Below, piece by piece: positions 47,562 through 56,153 of a stretch of 58,740 nucleotides of DNA. The notes beneath the pieces are model-generated. The model saw only the letters and a program-made list of their open reading frames with translations. It had not been told where the DNA came from and searched no databases. This stretch comes from Gemella sp. (GTDB lineage Bacteria; Bacillota; Bacilli; Staphylococcales; Gemellaceae). The position numbers and the translations under genes were made by a program. The stretch covers positions 1 through 58,740 of the forward strand of contig JAUMWC010000010.1 in assembly GCA_030529855.1 (NCBI GenBank). Direction: 5' to 3'. Within the stretch, counting starts at the first letter, position 1. Each line of letters starts with the position of its first letter.

Positions 47562-49190
47562 TTATATTTGTCCTGTTAATTTTTTCTCTAATACATTTCT
47601 CATGTGTTCACATACTCTCATGTAGTGAGCTAATAGGTCTAGGTAAAGTACCCCAGCCTTAATATCACATGTACCATCTTTCATACGTTGTTCATGAGAT
47701 TTTCTTGCAGAATTTTTAAGTTCTGCAACCTTGTCACAGATAGCCATAGCTTCACTTGCAATGATATTATCATCTTCTTCTAATGCTTTGATTGTAAGCT
47801 CAATCATCTTAAGTGCGTGTTCATTTATTACTTCGATATCTTTTTTAGCAACATCTGTGAAATCTACACCTTTTTTGATTTGGTAATCAACAGCAAGAAT
47901 TATATCACGAGCGTGATCTCCAACTCTTTCAATATCTCTTGTAGTGTCTAGATAGTTAGATGCTTCCACACCTTCTTTGTCAGTTAATTTCTCTCTGAAT
48001 AACTTAGTTAAGTACTCTGTTATCTCTACATCAATATTGTTGATCGCTTCTTCATAAGTGTGACCTTTTTCTTGTAACGTAGGTTCTTTACTTACTAAGT
48101 ATGAAGTAGCGTTAGCTAAAGATTTTTTAGATAAAGCTGTCATTGAGATAACTTCTCTTCTAACTTGTCCTAAAGCTACTGCTGGCGCAGAAGTAATAAG
48201 AGCAGGTTCTAAACTTGTTCTGTGCTTAATTATCTCTTCTTCTCCCGGAACGATCTTAGTAACGATAGATGCTAATAACCAAATGAATGGGAATTGGATA
48301 ATCGTGTTAAAGATATTAAATGATCCGTGAGCCCAAGCAATTTGTAACTTAGGATTTAATCCTAGTAAACCTGATGCATATTCTACATACATAGTAAATG
48401 GTACGATTAAAATCATACAGATAACTGTACCAATAACATTGAACATAACGTGAGAAGCAGCTACACGTTTAGCCGCAATAGTTGATCCTAATGTTGCTAA
48501 AACCGCTGTAATTGTAGTACCAATGTTATCTCCAAATAATACTGGTAAAGCTCCAGTTAAAGTAATAGCTCCATCTGCATAGATATTTTGTAAAATCGCA
48601 ATTGTTGCTGATGACGATTGAACTATTACTGTTAGTCCTGTACCTACTAGAATCCCCATTAATGGACTTCCATCTAAACCTTGCATTGAGTCCATAAACC
48701 AATCCATTTTTTGTAATGGTTTCATAGCTCCAGACATAAGTTTTAATGAGTAGAAGATTCCACCTAATGAGAAAAGTATTCTACCAAAGTTATTTACAGA
48801 TTTCTTCTTAACGAAGAATAGTAAACATGCTCCAACGAAAATTGCTGGTAGAGCGTAATCTGATACTGGAATACCTATAATAAAAGACGTAATTGTTGTA
48901 CCGATATTAGCACCCATTACTACCCCAATAGCTTGCTTTAATTTTAAAAGACCTGCTGCTACAAGTGAAACAACGATAACCGTAGTTCCTGAACTTGACT
49001 GAATAAGACAAGTAACGAAAGTACCAACTAATACTGCTTTCAGTGGTGTTGACGTATATTTATCTAACAAATTACGCATCTTATCACCAGACATTAATTG
49101 AAGCCCATCCCCTAGGTACTTCATACTGAATAGGAATAATCCTAAACCACCAAAGAAAGTAAATAAAATATCTTGCCACATCTCTGACAT
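47562..49190 (-). CDS. Na+/phosphate cotransporter with PhoU-like domain (NptA/YjbB type)
   Basis: 542 residues. Two Na/Pi-cotransporter repeats with the QSSS motifs (LIQSSSGTTVIVVSLV and VIVQSSSATIAIL), about eight membrane segments to residue 310, then a cytoplasmic PhoU-like helical domain (340-530). It would move phosphate with sodium. Leader contains 11-bp-periodic repeats (49216-49254). Confidence 0.92.
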   Translation of the reverse strand: MSEMWQDILFTFFGGLGLFLFSMKYLGDGLQLMSGDKMRNLLDKYTSTPLKAVLVGTFVTCLIQSSSGTTVIVVSLVAAGLLKLKQAIGVVMGANIGTTITSFIIGIPVSDYALPAIFVGACLLFFVKKKSVNNFGRILFSLGGIFYSLKLMSGAMKPLQKMDWFMDSMQGLDGSPLMGILVGTGLTVIVQSSSATIAILQNIYADGAITLTGALPVLFGDNIGTTITAVLATLGSTIAAKRVAASHVMFNVIGTVICMILIVPFTMYVEYASGLLGLNPKLQIAWAHGSFNIFNTIIQFPFIWLLASIVTKIVPGEEEIIKHRTSLEPALITSAPAVALGQVRREVISMTALSKKSLANATSYLVSKEPTLQEKGHTYEEAINNIDVEITEYLTKLFREKLTDKEGVEASNYLDTTRDIERVGDHARDIILAVDYQIKKGVDFTDVAKKDIEVINEHALKMIELTIKALEEDDNIIASEAMAICDKVAELKNSARKSHEQRMKDGTCDIKAGVLYLDLLAHYMRVCEHMRNVLEKKLTGQI

Positions 49191-49215
49191 GACTTTTCCT
49201 CCTGAAAATATAAAT

Positions 49216-49254
49216 AGTACATGTATTTTACATATATTTCACATATTTTTTACA
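49216..49254 (-). promoter_or_regulatory. Four 11-bp-periodic hexamer repeats in the phosphate transporter leader
   Basis: Read on the plus strand: AGTACA (49216), TTTACA (49227), TTCACA (49238), TTTACA (49249), each exactly 11 bases after the previous. On the coding strand they read TGTAAA-N5-TGTGAA-N5-TGTAAA. This is the layout of OmpR-family boxes such as Pho boxes or WalR boxes. They lie between the likely RNA start (near 49259) and the gene, which suits repression. Confidence 0.5.
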
Positions 49255-49265
49255 CATACAAGGCA

Positions 49266-49294
49266 AGTATAACAAATAAATATAATAAATACAA
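49266..49294 (-). promoter_or_regulatory. Promoter of the phosphate transporter gene
   Basis: TTGTAT (49289-49294), 17-nt spacer, TATACT (49266-49271) with TG-N in front (extended -10), minus strand. Confidence 0.7.
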
Positions 49295-49392
49295 TAGCTT
49301 TACAACTTTTTATATTACAATTTCATTACTGTTTTCAGAAAAATCACTAACTTTAGATGAATAATCTTTTCTATAACAATATCAAATAAAAG

Positions 49393-49430
49393 AAAGATGA
49401 AGTTGATTAACTAAATCCAACTCCATCTTT
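49393..49430 (-). terminator. Terminator after the aminotransferase gene
   Basis: Stem AAAGATG-G-AGTTG/CAACT-T-CATCTTT with one G-U pair and an 11-base loop; tail CTTTTATTTG on the minus strand. Confidence 0.8.
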
Positions 49431-49435
49431 TTCTT

Positions 49436-50608
49436 CTATATTACTTCTCTTATTCTTCTCATACACTCTTGTAAGTTTTCCATACTAGCAGCAAAACTTA
49501 TTCTAATATATTCATTATATACTTCTCCAAAAGCATTTCCTGGAATTACTCCAACCTTAGCTTCTCTTGCTAAGAACTTACAAAACTCCATAGTTCCATT
49601 AGCTCTATACTTTTCAGGAATACGAGCAAAAGCGTAAAAAGCACCATCGATAGAATCTATTTCAAATCCTAATGATCTTAACTCCGGTAACAAGTAATTT
49701 TTACGTTCTGTGTAAGTTTCAATCATTTTATTAGTATAAGCAATTGATTCTGGATCCTTCAATGCTACAACAGATGCATCTTGAATAAATGTTGGTATAC
49801 CTGAAACAGTAAACATGTGGTAAACTGTTATCTTCTTAATAGCTTCTTGTGGACCTACTACAAACCCTACACGCCAACCTGTCATTGCGTGTGATTTAGA
49901 TAAACCTGTAATAAGAATCGTTTGTTCTGGTAATAATTCTGTTAATGATGTATGTTTGAAGTTATAAGAAATATCAGCATAAATTTCATCAGATAAAACA
50001 AAAATATCATATTTTTTAAACGTTTCTGCTAAAGCTACTAACTCTTCTCTTGTGTAAGAAATCCCTGATGGATTATTTGGATAGTTAATTATTACAGCCT
50101 TAACATTTTCATACTTAGCATAATGTTCTTCAAATAATTCTGGCGTTAATTTAAATCCAGTTTCTAAGGTATCTATATATCCAACATTACATCCATTTAA
50201 ATATGAACATCCATCATATAATGTGAAATATGGAGTAACTACTAATATTGCATCTCCTGGATCTGTTAATGCCGAAATTGTATGTTCAATAGCTGCTGAA
50301 GCTCCAACTGTAATGATAACTTCATCTGATGTATAGTTAACATTATATTTTTCTTTCATTGTTTCAGCAACAGCTTCTCTCAATTCTAAAACCCCTGCAT
50401 TTAATGAATAGTGCGTTCTATTATTAGCTAAGGCATTTGTTGCTGCATCTTTAACTACTTGAGCCGTATCGAAATCAGGCTCTCCTAAAGTTAATTTTAT
50501 TAAGCCATCAAATTGTGATGCATACGTATCAAATTCTCTTATAGGTGATCCCTTTATATTTCCTAAAGCACTTGCAAATTTATTCCCTAATTCTGGTTTA
50601 AGGTTCAT
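49436..50608 (-). CDS. Class I PLP aminotransferase (PatA/AraT-like)
   Basis: 390-residue fold-type I aminotransferase. PLP lysine K238 in LSKSHAMTGWRVGF, NYPNNPSG near 175-182, and the C-terminal RISFAAS carboxylate-binding Arg. Similar to PatA and aromatic aminotransferases of Bacilli; the exact amino acid cannot be read. It faces ilvE across a shared 190-bp regulatory region. Confidence 0.88.
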   Translation of the reverse strand: MNLKPELGNKFASALGNIKGSPIREFDTYASQFDGLIKLTLGEPDFDTAQVVKDAATNALANNRTHYSLNAGVLELREAVAETMKEKYNVNYTSDEVIITVGASAAIEHTISALTDPGDAILVVTPYFTLYDGCSYLNGCNVGYIDTLETGFKLTPELFEEHYAKYENVKAVIINYPNNPSGISYTREELVALAETFKKYDIFVLSDEIYADISYNFKHTSLTELLPEQTILITGLSKSHAMTGWRVGFVVGPQEAIKKITVYHMFTVSGIPTFIQDASVVALKDPESIAYTNKMIETYTERKNYLLPELRSLGFEIDSIDGAFYAFARIPEKYRANGTMEFCKFLAREAKVGVIPGNAFGEVYNEYIRISFAASMENLQECMRRIREVI

Positions 50609-50643
50609 TTTCTTTTCTCCTTATAATTAAAGTACTATATATT

Positions 50644-50671
50644 ATTTTATCATATAGATTAAATAAATCAA
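50644..50671 (-). promoter_or_regulatory. Promoter of the aminotransferase gene
   Basis: TTGATT (50666-50671), 16-nt spacer ending TGA, TAAAAT (50644-50649) on the minus strand. Confidence 0.55.
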
Positions 50672-50705
50672 ACTTTAGTTATCGAAAAATTACTCAATTA
50701 TTTCC

Positions 50706-50720
50706 ATTTTTCAGAAAATT
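50706..50720 (+). promoter_or_regulatory. CodY box before ilvE
   Basis: ATTTTTCAGAAAATT matches the CodY consensus AATTTTCWGAAAATT at 14 of 15 positions. It ends 13 bases before the ilvE -35 (50734) and lies between the divergent promoters. CodY represses branched-chain amino acid genes in Bacilli when isoleucine, leucine and valine are plentiful. Two copies of TTATCGAAAAAT flank it (about 50679 and 50719). Confidence 0.75.
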
Positions 50721-50733
50721 ATCGAAAAATATC

Positions 50734-50762
50734 TTGCATTATACTCAGAATAGTATTATAAT
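50734..50762 (+). promoter_or_regulatory. Promoter of ilvE
   Basis: TTGCAT (50734-50739), 17-nt spacer, TATAAT (50757-50762); RNA would start near 50769. Confidence 0.8.
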
Positions 50763-50800
50763 ATTTTTAAGAATTAATTTAATTTTAGGGAGTTTTTATT

Positions 50801-51883
50801 ATGACTAAATTAACAAAAAAAGATATCCAATTTAATTTAACAAAAAATCCAAAGGAAAAACCAGATCAATCTAATTTAGGATTTGGTAAACTATTCACTG
50901 ACCACATGTTCCAAATGGACTGGACTACAGAAAAAGGATGGCATAATCCTCGAATCGAAGAATTTGCTCCTTTACAATTGTCGCCAGCTAATGCTACATT
51001 ACACTACGGACAAGCAGTATTCGAAGGAATGAAAGCATATATCGCTAATGGAGAAGCTGTTTTATTCAGACCAGAACAAAACTTCAAACGTTTAAATAAA
51101 TCTGCAGAGCGTATGGCACTTCCACAGTTAGATGAAGAATTTGCTTTAACAGCATTAGTTGAATTATTAAAAGTAGATAAAGAATGGATTCCAACTGCAG
51201 AAGGAACGTCTCTATATGTTAGACCATTTATGTTTGCAGCCGATGAATACCTAGGAGTTAAAGCTGGAGATAGTGTTAAATTTATCATCATCTTATCTCC
51301 ATCTGGTGCTTACTTCAAAGGTGGACTACAACCAAATAAAATCTTCGTAGAACACGAATATGTACGTGCTGTTCGTGGTGGTACTGGTTTCGCTAAAGCA
51401 GCTGGTAACTATGCTGGATCATTATTAGGTCAACAAAAAGCAGCTAAACTTGGTTATGCACAAACTCTATGGTTAGATGGAGTTGAACAAAAATATGTAG
51501 AAGAAGTTGGGGCTATGAACATTTTCTTCAAAGTTGATGGAAAATTCCTTACTCCAGAACTAAACGGTTCTATCTTACCAGGTATAACTCGTGACTCAAT
51601 CATCCAATTATTAAAACACAACGGAGAAACAGTTGAAGAAAGAAGAATTTCTATCGATGAATTATACGAAGCTGACGATAACGGAAAATTAGAAGAAATC
51701 TTTGGTTCAGGAACTGCTGCAGTTGTATCTCCAGTAGGTGAATTATTCGATGGAGAACGCAAAGTAGTTGTTAACAACTTCGAAACAGGTGAATCTACAA
51801 AAGCTGTTTACGAACAACTAACTGGTATCCAATTAGGAAAAGTTGAAGATCCGTTCGGTTGGGTATACAAAGTAGAACAATAA
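50801..51883 (+). CDS. ilvE: Branched-chain amino acid aminotransferase
   Basis: Fold-type IV PLP enzyme that transaminates leucine, isoleucine and valine, 360 residues. PLP lysine K199 in [15 protein letters not shown]; the BCAT signature with EVGAMNIFF follows. One of only three plus-strand genes. Codon use is rich in C-ending codons, suggesting good expression. A probable CodY box precedes it. No ilv or leu biosynthesis genes are beside it, so it may serve degradation or salvage. Confidence 0.96.
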   Translation: MTKLTKKDIQFNLTKNPKEKPDQSNLGFGKLFTDHMFQMDWTTEKGWHNPRIEEFAPLQLSPANATLHYGQAVFEGMKAYIANGEAVLFRPEQNFKRLNKSAERMALPQLDEEFALTALVELLKVDKEWIPTAEGTSLYVRPFMFAADEYLGVKAGDSVKFIIILSPSGAYFKGGLQPNKIFVEHEYVRAVRGGTGFAKAAGNYAGSLLGQQKAAKLGYAQTLWLDGVEQKYVEEVGAMNIFFKVDGKFLTPELNGSILPGITRDSIIQLLKHNGETVEERRISIDELYEADDNGKLEEIFGSGTAAVVSPVGELFDGERKVVVNNFETGESTKAVYEQLTGIQLGKVEDPFGWVYKVEQ

Positions 51884-51889
51884 TAAAAC

Positions 51890-51924
51890 AAAAGAGACTT
51901 TACCAAAAAGGTAAAGCCTCTTTT
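51890..51924. terminator. Bidirectional terminator between ilvE and the secreted protein gene
   Basis: Stem AAAAGAG-CTTTACC/GGTAAAG-CTCTTTT with one A-C mismatch (51890-51904 with 51910-51924), loop AAAAA, T run on the right. Confidence 0.85.
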
Positions 51925-51927
51925 ATT

Positions 51928-52977
51928 TTATCTATCATTGTCTAAATAACTTACTTCTTTATTTGCATGTATTTGAGTTATAACTCTATCTCTTGTTATA
52001 TCATCGTTTTCTACTTCTACTGGTGATTTTTCTCCTGCTGGTACTACATAATGATATATTGGTGCCCTATCTACTGGAATTTCCCCTATATCTTCCACAA
52101 TAGGAGCTTTCGCAGTTATTCTAGATTCAATTATTGCAACATTTCCTTCTTTTTTTATAGAACCTATCTCTAGTTCAGCTCCATTACTTACTATATTAAT
52201 ATTTGTATTGTTTTTTATAATAGTGTCAGCATAAATCCCACCGACTAAAGAAGTTAAATCACCGCCAGCTATCGCATTAATGTCTAATTTAGATTTTTTA
52301 TTCTCTTTTCTTTCCACAACAATTTCTTTTTCTAATGACTGATTTTTAGGAGCATCTTGCTTAATCGAATTCTCAGATACAAGGGAAGTTTGTTCTTTCT
52401 CTTTGTCTACTTCATCCTTTTTAAATTCTAAAGTTTTCCAAGAGATTTCTTTGACATTAGCACTTGGTAACTTATCCTTACTCAATACACCCTCTTTAAT
52501 TATTTCCTCATTAATCTCATTTTTTTCAAACACTATATCTTTGATTTCAAATTTATCAACTGACTCAGATTTTACAGTATACCTTAATTTATTAGAATTA
52601 TTGTTGTATTCTTCTAGAGTCCCGCTTAACCAAGAAGAGTCAGAACTTCCCAAAACAAATTCTTCTTCTAATTCTATAATTTTATTATTAACTTTATCAT
52701 AAGCGAATGCTTTTACATTATATAAACCTTTTGCTTCTTCTGATGTTGCTGCGATCAATAAATACTCTGTATCTGTATTTTTAATAACATATTTTGCTTC
52801 ACTGATTTTAAAGTCAAAAACTTGGGCTGGATCATTTAAAATACTTTTTAAATTACTTTCTTTAAGATCTTTATTTTCACTTGTTTGACTTGTATTGTTT
52901 TCTTCTGCTCTAACACTTGTTGTAGTTCCAAGTGTTAGAGCAGTTACTAATGTTGCTACTACAAATAATCTTTTCAT
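51928..52977 (-). CDS. Secreted protein of unknown function
   Basis: 349 residues with a signal peptide (1-24, cut after VRA). A beta-rich region (45-145) follows, then a charged lysine/glutamate linker (160-240) and a C-terminal beta-type region (GGDLTSLVGGIYADTI and onward). No LPXTG, lipobox or membrane helix. I do not recognise a family. Its promoter carries a WalR-type box, which suggests cell-wall-linked control. A 14-bp inverted repeat lies inside the signal-peptide codons. Confidence 0.85.
   Translation of the reverse strand: MKRLFVVATLVTALTLGTTTSVRAEENNTSQTSENKDLKESNLKSILNDPAQVFDFKISEAKYVIKNTDTEYLLIAATSEEAKGLYNVKAFAYDKVNNKIIELEEEFVLGSSDSSWLSGTLEEYNNNSNKLRYTVKSESVDKFEIKDIVFEKNEINEEIIKEGVLSKDKLPSANVKEISWKTLEFKKDEVDKEKEQTSLVSENSIKQDAPKNQSLEKEIVVERKENKKSKLDINAIAGGDLTSLVGGIYADTIIKNNTNINIVSNGAELEIGSIKKEGNVAIIESRITAKAPIVEDIGEIPVDRAPIYHYVVPAGEKSPVEVENDDITRDRVITQIHANKEVSYLDNDR
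52905..52943 (-). repeat. 14-bp perfect inverted repeat inside the signal-peptide codons
   Basis: Arms CTGCTCTAACACTT (52905-52918) and its exact complement (52930-52943), spacer of 11. It covers codons for about TALTLGTTTSVRA. In the RNA it forms a strong hairpin 35-72 nt after the ATG; there is no T run. Confidence 0.85.
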
Positions 52978-53010
52978 TTCTCATACCCCTATCCTTATAT
53001 AGCTGACTTT

Positions 53011-53039
53011 ATTCTATCAAATTATTTTTATAATTTCAA
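53011..53039 (-). promoter_or_regulatory. Promoter of the secreted protein gene
   Basis: TTGAAA (53034-53039), 17-nt spacer ending TGA, TAGAAT (53011-53016) on the minus strand, with extended -10. Confidence 0.75.
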
Positions 53040-53046
53040 CTATTAA

Positions 53047-53063
53047 TGTAACATTTTTGTAAT
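53047..53063 (-). promoter_or_regulatory. WalR-type box upstream of the secreted protein promoter
   Basis: TGTAAC-N5-TGTAAT on the plus strand matches the WalR (YycF) box TGTWAH-N5-TGTWAH exactly. It ends eight bases upstream of the -35; a third TGTAAC lies at 53078-53083. WalR controls wall hydrolases and secreted wall proteins in Firmicutes. The WalR gene itself is not in the window. Confidence 0.6.
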
Positions 53064-53146
53064 ATTATTAATCTTTTTGTAACATTGGTGGTTATAAAAA
53101 TAAGTATCCTACAGTCTTTAATACTAGTGTATTTCAATAGATAACA

Positions 53147-53175
53147 AAAAACACAGCCATTTTTGGCTGTGTTTT
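53147..53175 (-). terminator. Terminator after alaS
   Basis: Stem AAAACACAGCC/GGCTGTGTTTT with a six-base loop and a T run on the minus strand. Confidence 0.9.
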
Positions 53176-53183
53176 CATAACGA

Positions 53184-55805
53184 TTAGATTTCTTTTTCTA
53201 ATGCTGCAAATGCTTCTTGGATCTTGCTTTGGTCTTTAGCTCCTGCTTGTGCCATGTCTGGACGACCTCCACCTTTTCCATCACATACTGAAGCTAAAAC
53301 ATTTACTAGTTTTCCTGCTTGGTATGTTGATGTAAGAGCTTTGTCTACCGCTACTACGAAGTTTACCTTGTCTTCGTTTAATGATGCAAATGCAATTACA
53401 TAGTTTTCTAATTTATCTTTAGCGTTATCAACGATTTGTTTTAAGTGGTTCATGTTGTCAGATTCTACAACACTTGTTAATACTTTAACTCCGTTGATTT
53501 CTTTTGCTGATGATAATAAACTGTTGATTTCTGCATTAGCAATTCTTGCTTGTAAGCTTTCTTTTTCTTTAGCTAATTTCTTAATGTCATTTTGTAGTCC
53601 TGCTACTTTTTCTACAACATTATCTTCTTTAGCTTTTGTTAATTTACATACTTCTGCTAATGTAGCATTTTGTTTTTGTAGGTAGTCATATACAGCTTTT
53701 CCTGTGATAGCTTCGATACGACGAACTCCAGCTGCAACTCCTGATTCAGAAACAATCTTAACAATTCCGATTTCTGCTGAGTTAGCTACGTGAGTTCCTC
53801 CACATAGTTCGATAGAGTATCCACCGATGTTTACAACACGTACTACATCTCCATATTTCTCACCGAATAAGGCTTGTGCTCCCATCGCTCTTGCGTCATC
53901 GATTGGCATTTCTTTGATTTCTACTGCTAGAGCTTCCCAAACTTTTTCATTAACTTTTCTTTCAACTTCTGCGATTTCTTCAGCTGTTAAAGCTGTGAAG
54001 TGACTAATGTCGAAACGTAATTTTTCGTCAGTTACTAATGATCCAGCTTGTTTAATGTGAGATCCTACAACATCACGTAAGACTTCGTTTAGTAAGTGAG
54101 TTGCTGTATGATTTTTGTTTAGGTTTAATCTGTATTCTACATCAATTGCTAATGTGTATTCAGCAGATGCATCTAAAGTTCCTTCTTCAACTTTTACAAA
54201 GTGGATGTGACGTTTATCTGGTAATTTCTTAACATCTACAACTGTAGCTTTAAATCCTTGTCCAGTTACTGTACCTTTATCAGCTACTTGTCCTCCTGAT
54301 TCTGCGTAGAATGGAGTTGTTTCAAAGATTACTTTTACTACTTCTTCTGATGAGTGAGAAGTTACTAATTCATCTTCTACATTAACGATTGCTATAACTT
54401 TAGAAGTTACAGTGTTTTCTGTATATCCTACGAATTCAGATCTTCCTTCAATCTTAGAGTATAAGTCTGATTGAACTTGCATTGATGCGTCATCTTGACG
54501 TGAAGAACGTGCACGTTCTTTTTGTTTTTCCATCTCTGCATTAAATCCATCGATATCAACTTTTAATCCTAACTCTTCTGCATACTCTTCAGTAAGCTCG
54601 ATTGGGAACCCAAAAGTATCGTATAATTTGAATGCTGCTTCTCCAGGGATTAATTTAGTTGTATCTTTAACTTCTTCTACGATTGAGTTAAGGATAGCTT
54701 CTCCCTCTTGAAGTGTTTCGTGGAATCTTTCTTCTTCTTTTAAGATTACGTCTGATACGAAATCAACTGACTTAGTTACTTCTGGGTAGTAATCGTACAT
54801 AATTTCCGCTACTGTTGGAGTTAGCTTGTACATAAAGGCTGAGTTTAAGTCTAAGTACTTAGCAAATCTGATTGCACGACGAATTAAACGACGTAAGATG
54901 TATCCACGTCCTTCGTTTGATGGAAGTGCACCATCTGATACAGCAAATACTACTGTTCTGATGTGGTCAGCAATTACTTTGAATGCTACATCTTGGTCTT
55001 CATTTTCTAAGTATTTCTTACCAGAAATTTCTTCGATTTTACGGATAATTGGAATGAATAAATCTGTATCAAAGTTTGTTGGTACATCTTGCATTACAGA
55101 TACGATACGCTCAAGTCCCATACCCGTATCAATGTTTTTCGCTGGTAATTCTGTATAAGTTCCATCTGGGTTGTGGTTGTATTGAGAGAATACTACGTTC
55201 CAAACCTCTAAGTAACGTCCATTTTCTCCACCTGGGTACATTTCACATTCTGGTGATTCTGTATCAGATTCTGGTCCTCTGTCATAGAAAATCTCTGTGT
55301 TTGGTCCTGATGGTCCTTCTCCGATGTCCCAGAAGTTACCTTCGATACGTGTAATTCTTTCTGGTGCTAAACCTACACGCTCTGTCCAAATTTTGTATGC
55401 TTCCGCATCCTCTGGGTGGATAGTTACATACATTTTATCCTTGTCTAATCCTAACCATTTTTCAGAAGTTAAGAATTCCCATGCCCATTCAACCGCTTCT
55501 TCTTTGAAGTAGTCTCCGATAGAGAAGTTTCCTAACATTTCGAAGAAAGTATGGTGACGTGCTGTCTTACCTACGTTTTCGATATCGTTAGTACGGATAG
55601 ATTTTTGTGAGTTTGTAATTCTTGGTTTTGCTGGAATTTCACGTCCATCAAAATATTTTTTAAGAGCCGCTACCCCAGAGTTGATCCATAATAATGATGG
55701 GTCATTGTTAGGTACTAAAGAAGCTCCTGGTTCAACCATGTGTCCTTTTTCTTCAAAGAAGTCAAGGAACATTCTTCTTACTTGTGCTGATGTTAATTGT
55801 TTCAT
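53184..55805 (-). CDS. alaS: Alanyl-tRNA synthetase
   Basis: Charges tRNA-Ala, 873 residues, with aminoacylation domain (1-450), editing domain and C-Ala domain. Editing zinc site HTATHLLNEVLRD and ELCGGTHVAN are intact, as is the C-terminal GGGRPDMAQAG glycine motif. AAGGAG precedes the ATG. Controlled by a T-box leader with a GCU specifier. Confidence 0.98.
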   Translation of the reverse strand: MKQLTSAQVRRMFLDFFEEKGHMVEPGASLVPNNDPSLLWINSGVAALKKYFDGREIPAKPRITNSQKSIRTNDIENVGKTARHHTFFEMLGNFSIGDYFKEEAVEWAWEFLTSEKWLGLDKDKMYVTIHPEDAEAYKIWTERVGLAPERITRIEGNFWDIGEGPSGPNTEIFYDRGPESDTESPECEMYPGGENGRYLEVWNVVFSQYNHNPDGTYTELPAKNIDTGMGLERIVSVMQDVPTNFDTDLFIPIIRKIEEISGKKYLENEDQDVAFKVIADHIRTVVFAVSDGALPSNEGRGYILRRLIRRAIRFAKYLDLNSAFMYKLTPTVAEIMYDYYPEVTKSVDFVSDVILKEEERFHETLQEGEAILNSIVEEVKDTTKLIPGEAAFKLYDTFGFPIELTEEYAEELGLKVDIDGFNAEMEKQKERARSSRQDDASMQVQSDLYSKIEGRSEFVGYTENTVTSKVIAIVNVEDELVTSHSSEEVVKVIFETTPFYAESGGQVADKGTVTGQGFKATVVDVKKLPDKRHIHFVKVEEGTLDASAEYTLAIDVEYRLNLNKNHTATHLLNEVLRDVVGSHIKQAGSLVTDEKLRFDISHFTALTAEEIAEVERKVNEKVWEALAVEIKEMPIDDARAMGAQALFGEKYGDVVRVVNIGGYSIELCGGTHVANSAEIGIVKIVSESGVAAGVRRIEAITGKAVYDYLQKQNATLAEVCKLTKAKEDNVVEKVAGLQNDIKKLAKEKESLQARIANAEINSLLSSAKEINGVKVLTSVVESDNMNHLKQIVDNAKDKLENYVIAFASLNEDKVNFVVAVDKALTSTYQAGKLVNVLASVCDGKGGGRPDMAQAGAKDQSKIQEAFAALEKEI

Positions 55806-55849
55806 ATTTTTCTCCTTAATTGTTTGCTTAATAGAATTACATATAAAAT

Positions 55850-56083
55850 AAAAAGTCCTCGTACAAGATTACTCTTATACAAGGACGTCAATATTCTACG
55901 TGGTACCACCTTAATTCAAATAATTATAAAATAATTATTTCTCTAGTAGTTGATAAGGACTAACTCTGCCCTAGAACCATAATAAGGTAGCAATTAACTA
56001 AATTTCCTGGGTTATTTCCACCAACAAACCCTCTCTAAAAAGAAAATATTATAGCTAACATTCCTAAATTCTATTACTATACC
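55850..56083 (-). ncRNA. T-box leader of alaS, specifier GCU (Ala)
   Basis: T-box element AAGGTGGTACCACG on the minus strand (55899-55912), specifier codon GCT at 55989-55991 in the context TTGCTACC, Stem I with GGTGGAAATAACCC upstream, and a 14-bp terminator stem with two G-U pairs (55855-55868 with 55873-55886) and a T run. Uncharged tRNA-Ala binding would favour the antiterminator and allow alaS expression. Confidence 0.93.
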
Positions 56084-56089
56084 CTTTAT

Positions 56090-56118
56090 ATTATAGTTAT
56101 ATAGTATCTTTTTGTCAA
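56090..56118 (-). promoter_or_regulatory. Perfect consensus promoter of alaS
   Basis: TTGACA (56113-56118), 17-nt spacer, TATAAT (56090-56095) on the minus strand. Confidence 0.9.
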
Positions 56119-56153
56119 TAATTTATCCTATATTTCTACTATAATTTACCTTA

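Noticed and set aside
49330..49344. CodY-like sequence upstream of the phosphate transporter (12 of 15)
   Set aside because: Three mismatches and a position far upstream of the promoter; such matches are expected by chance in AT-rich DNA.
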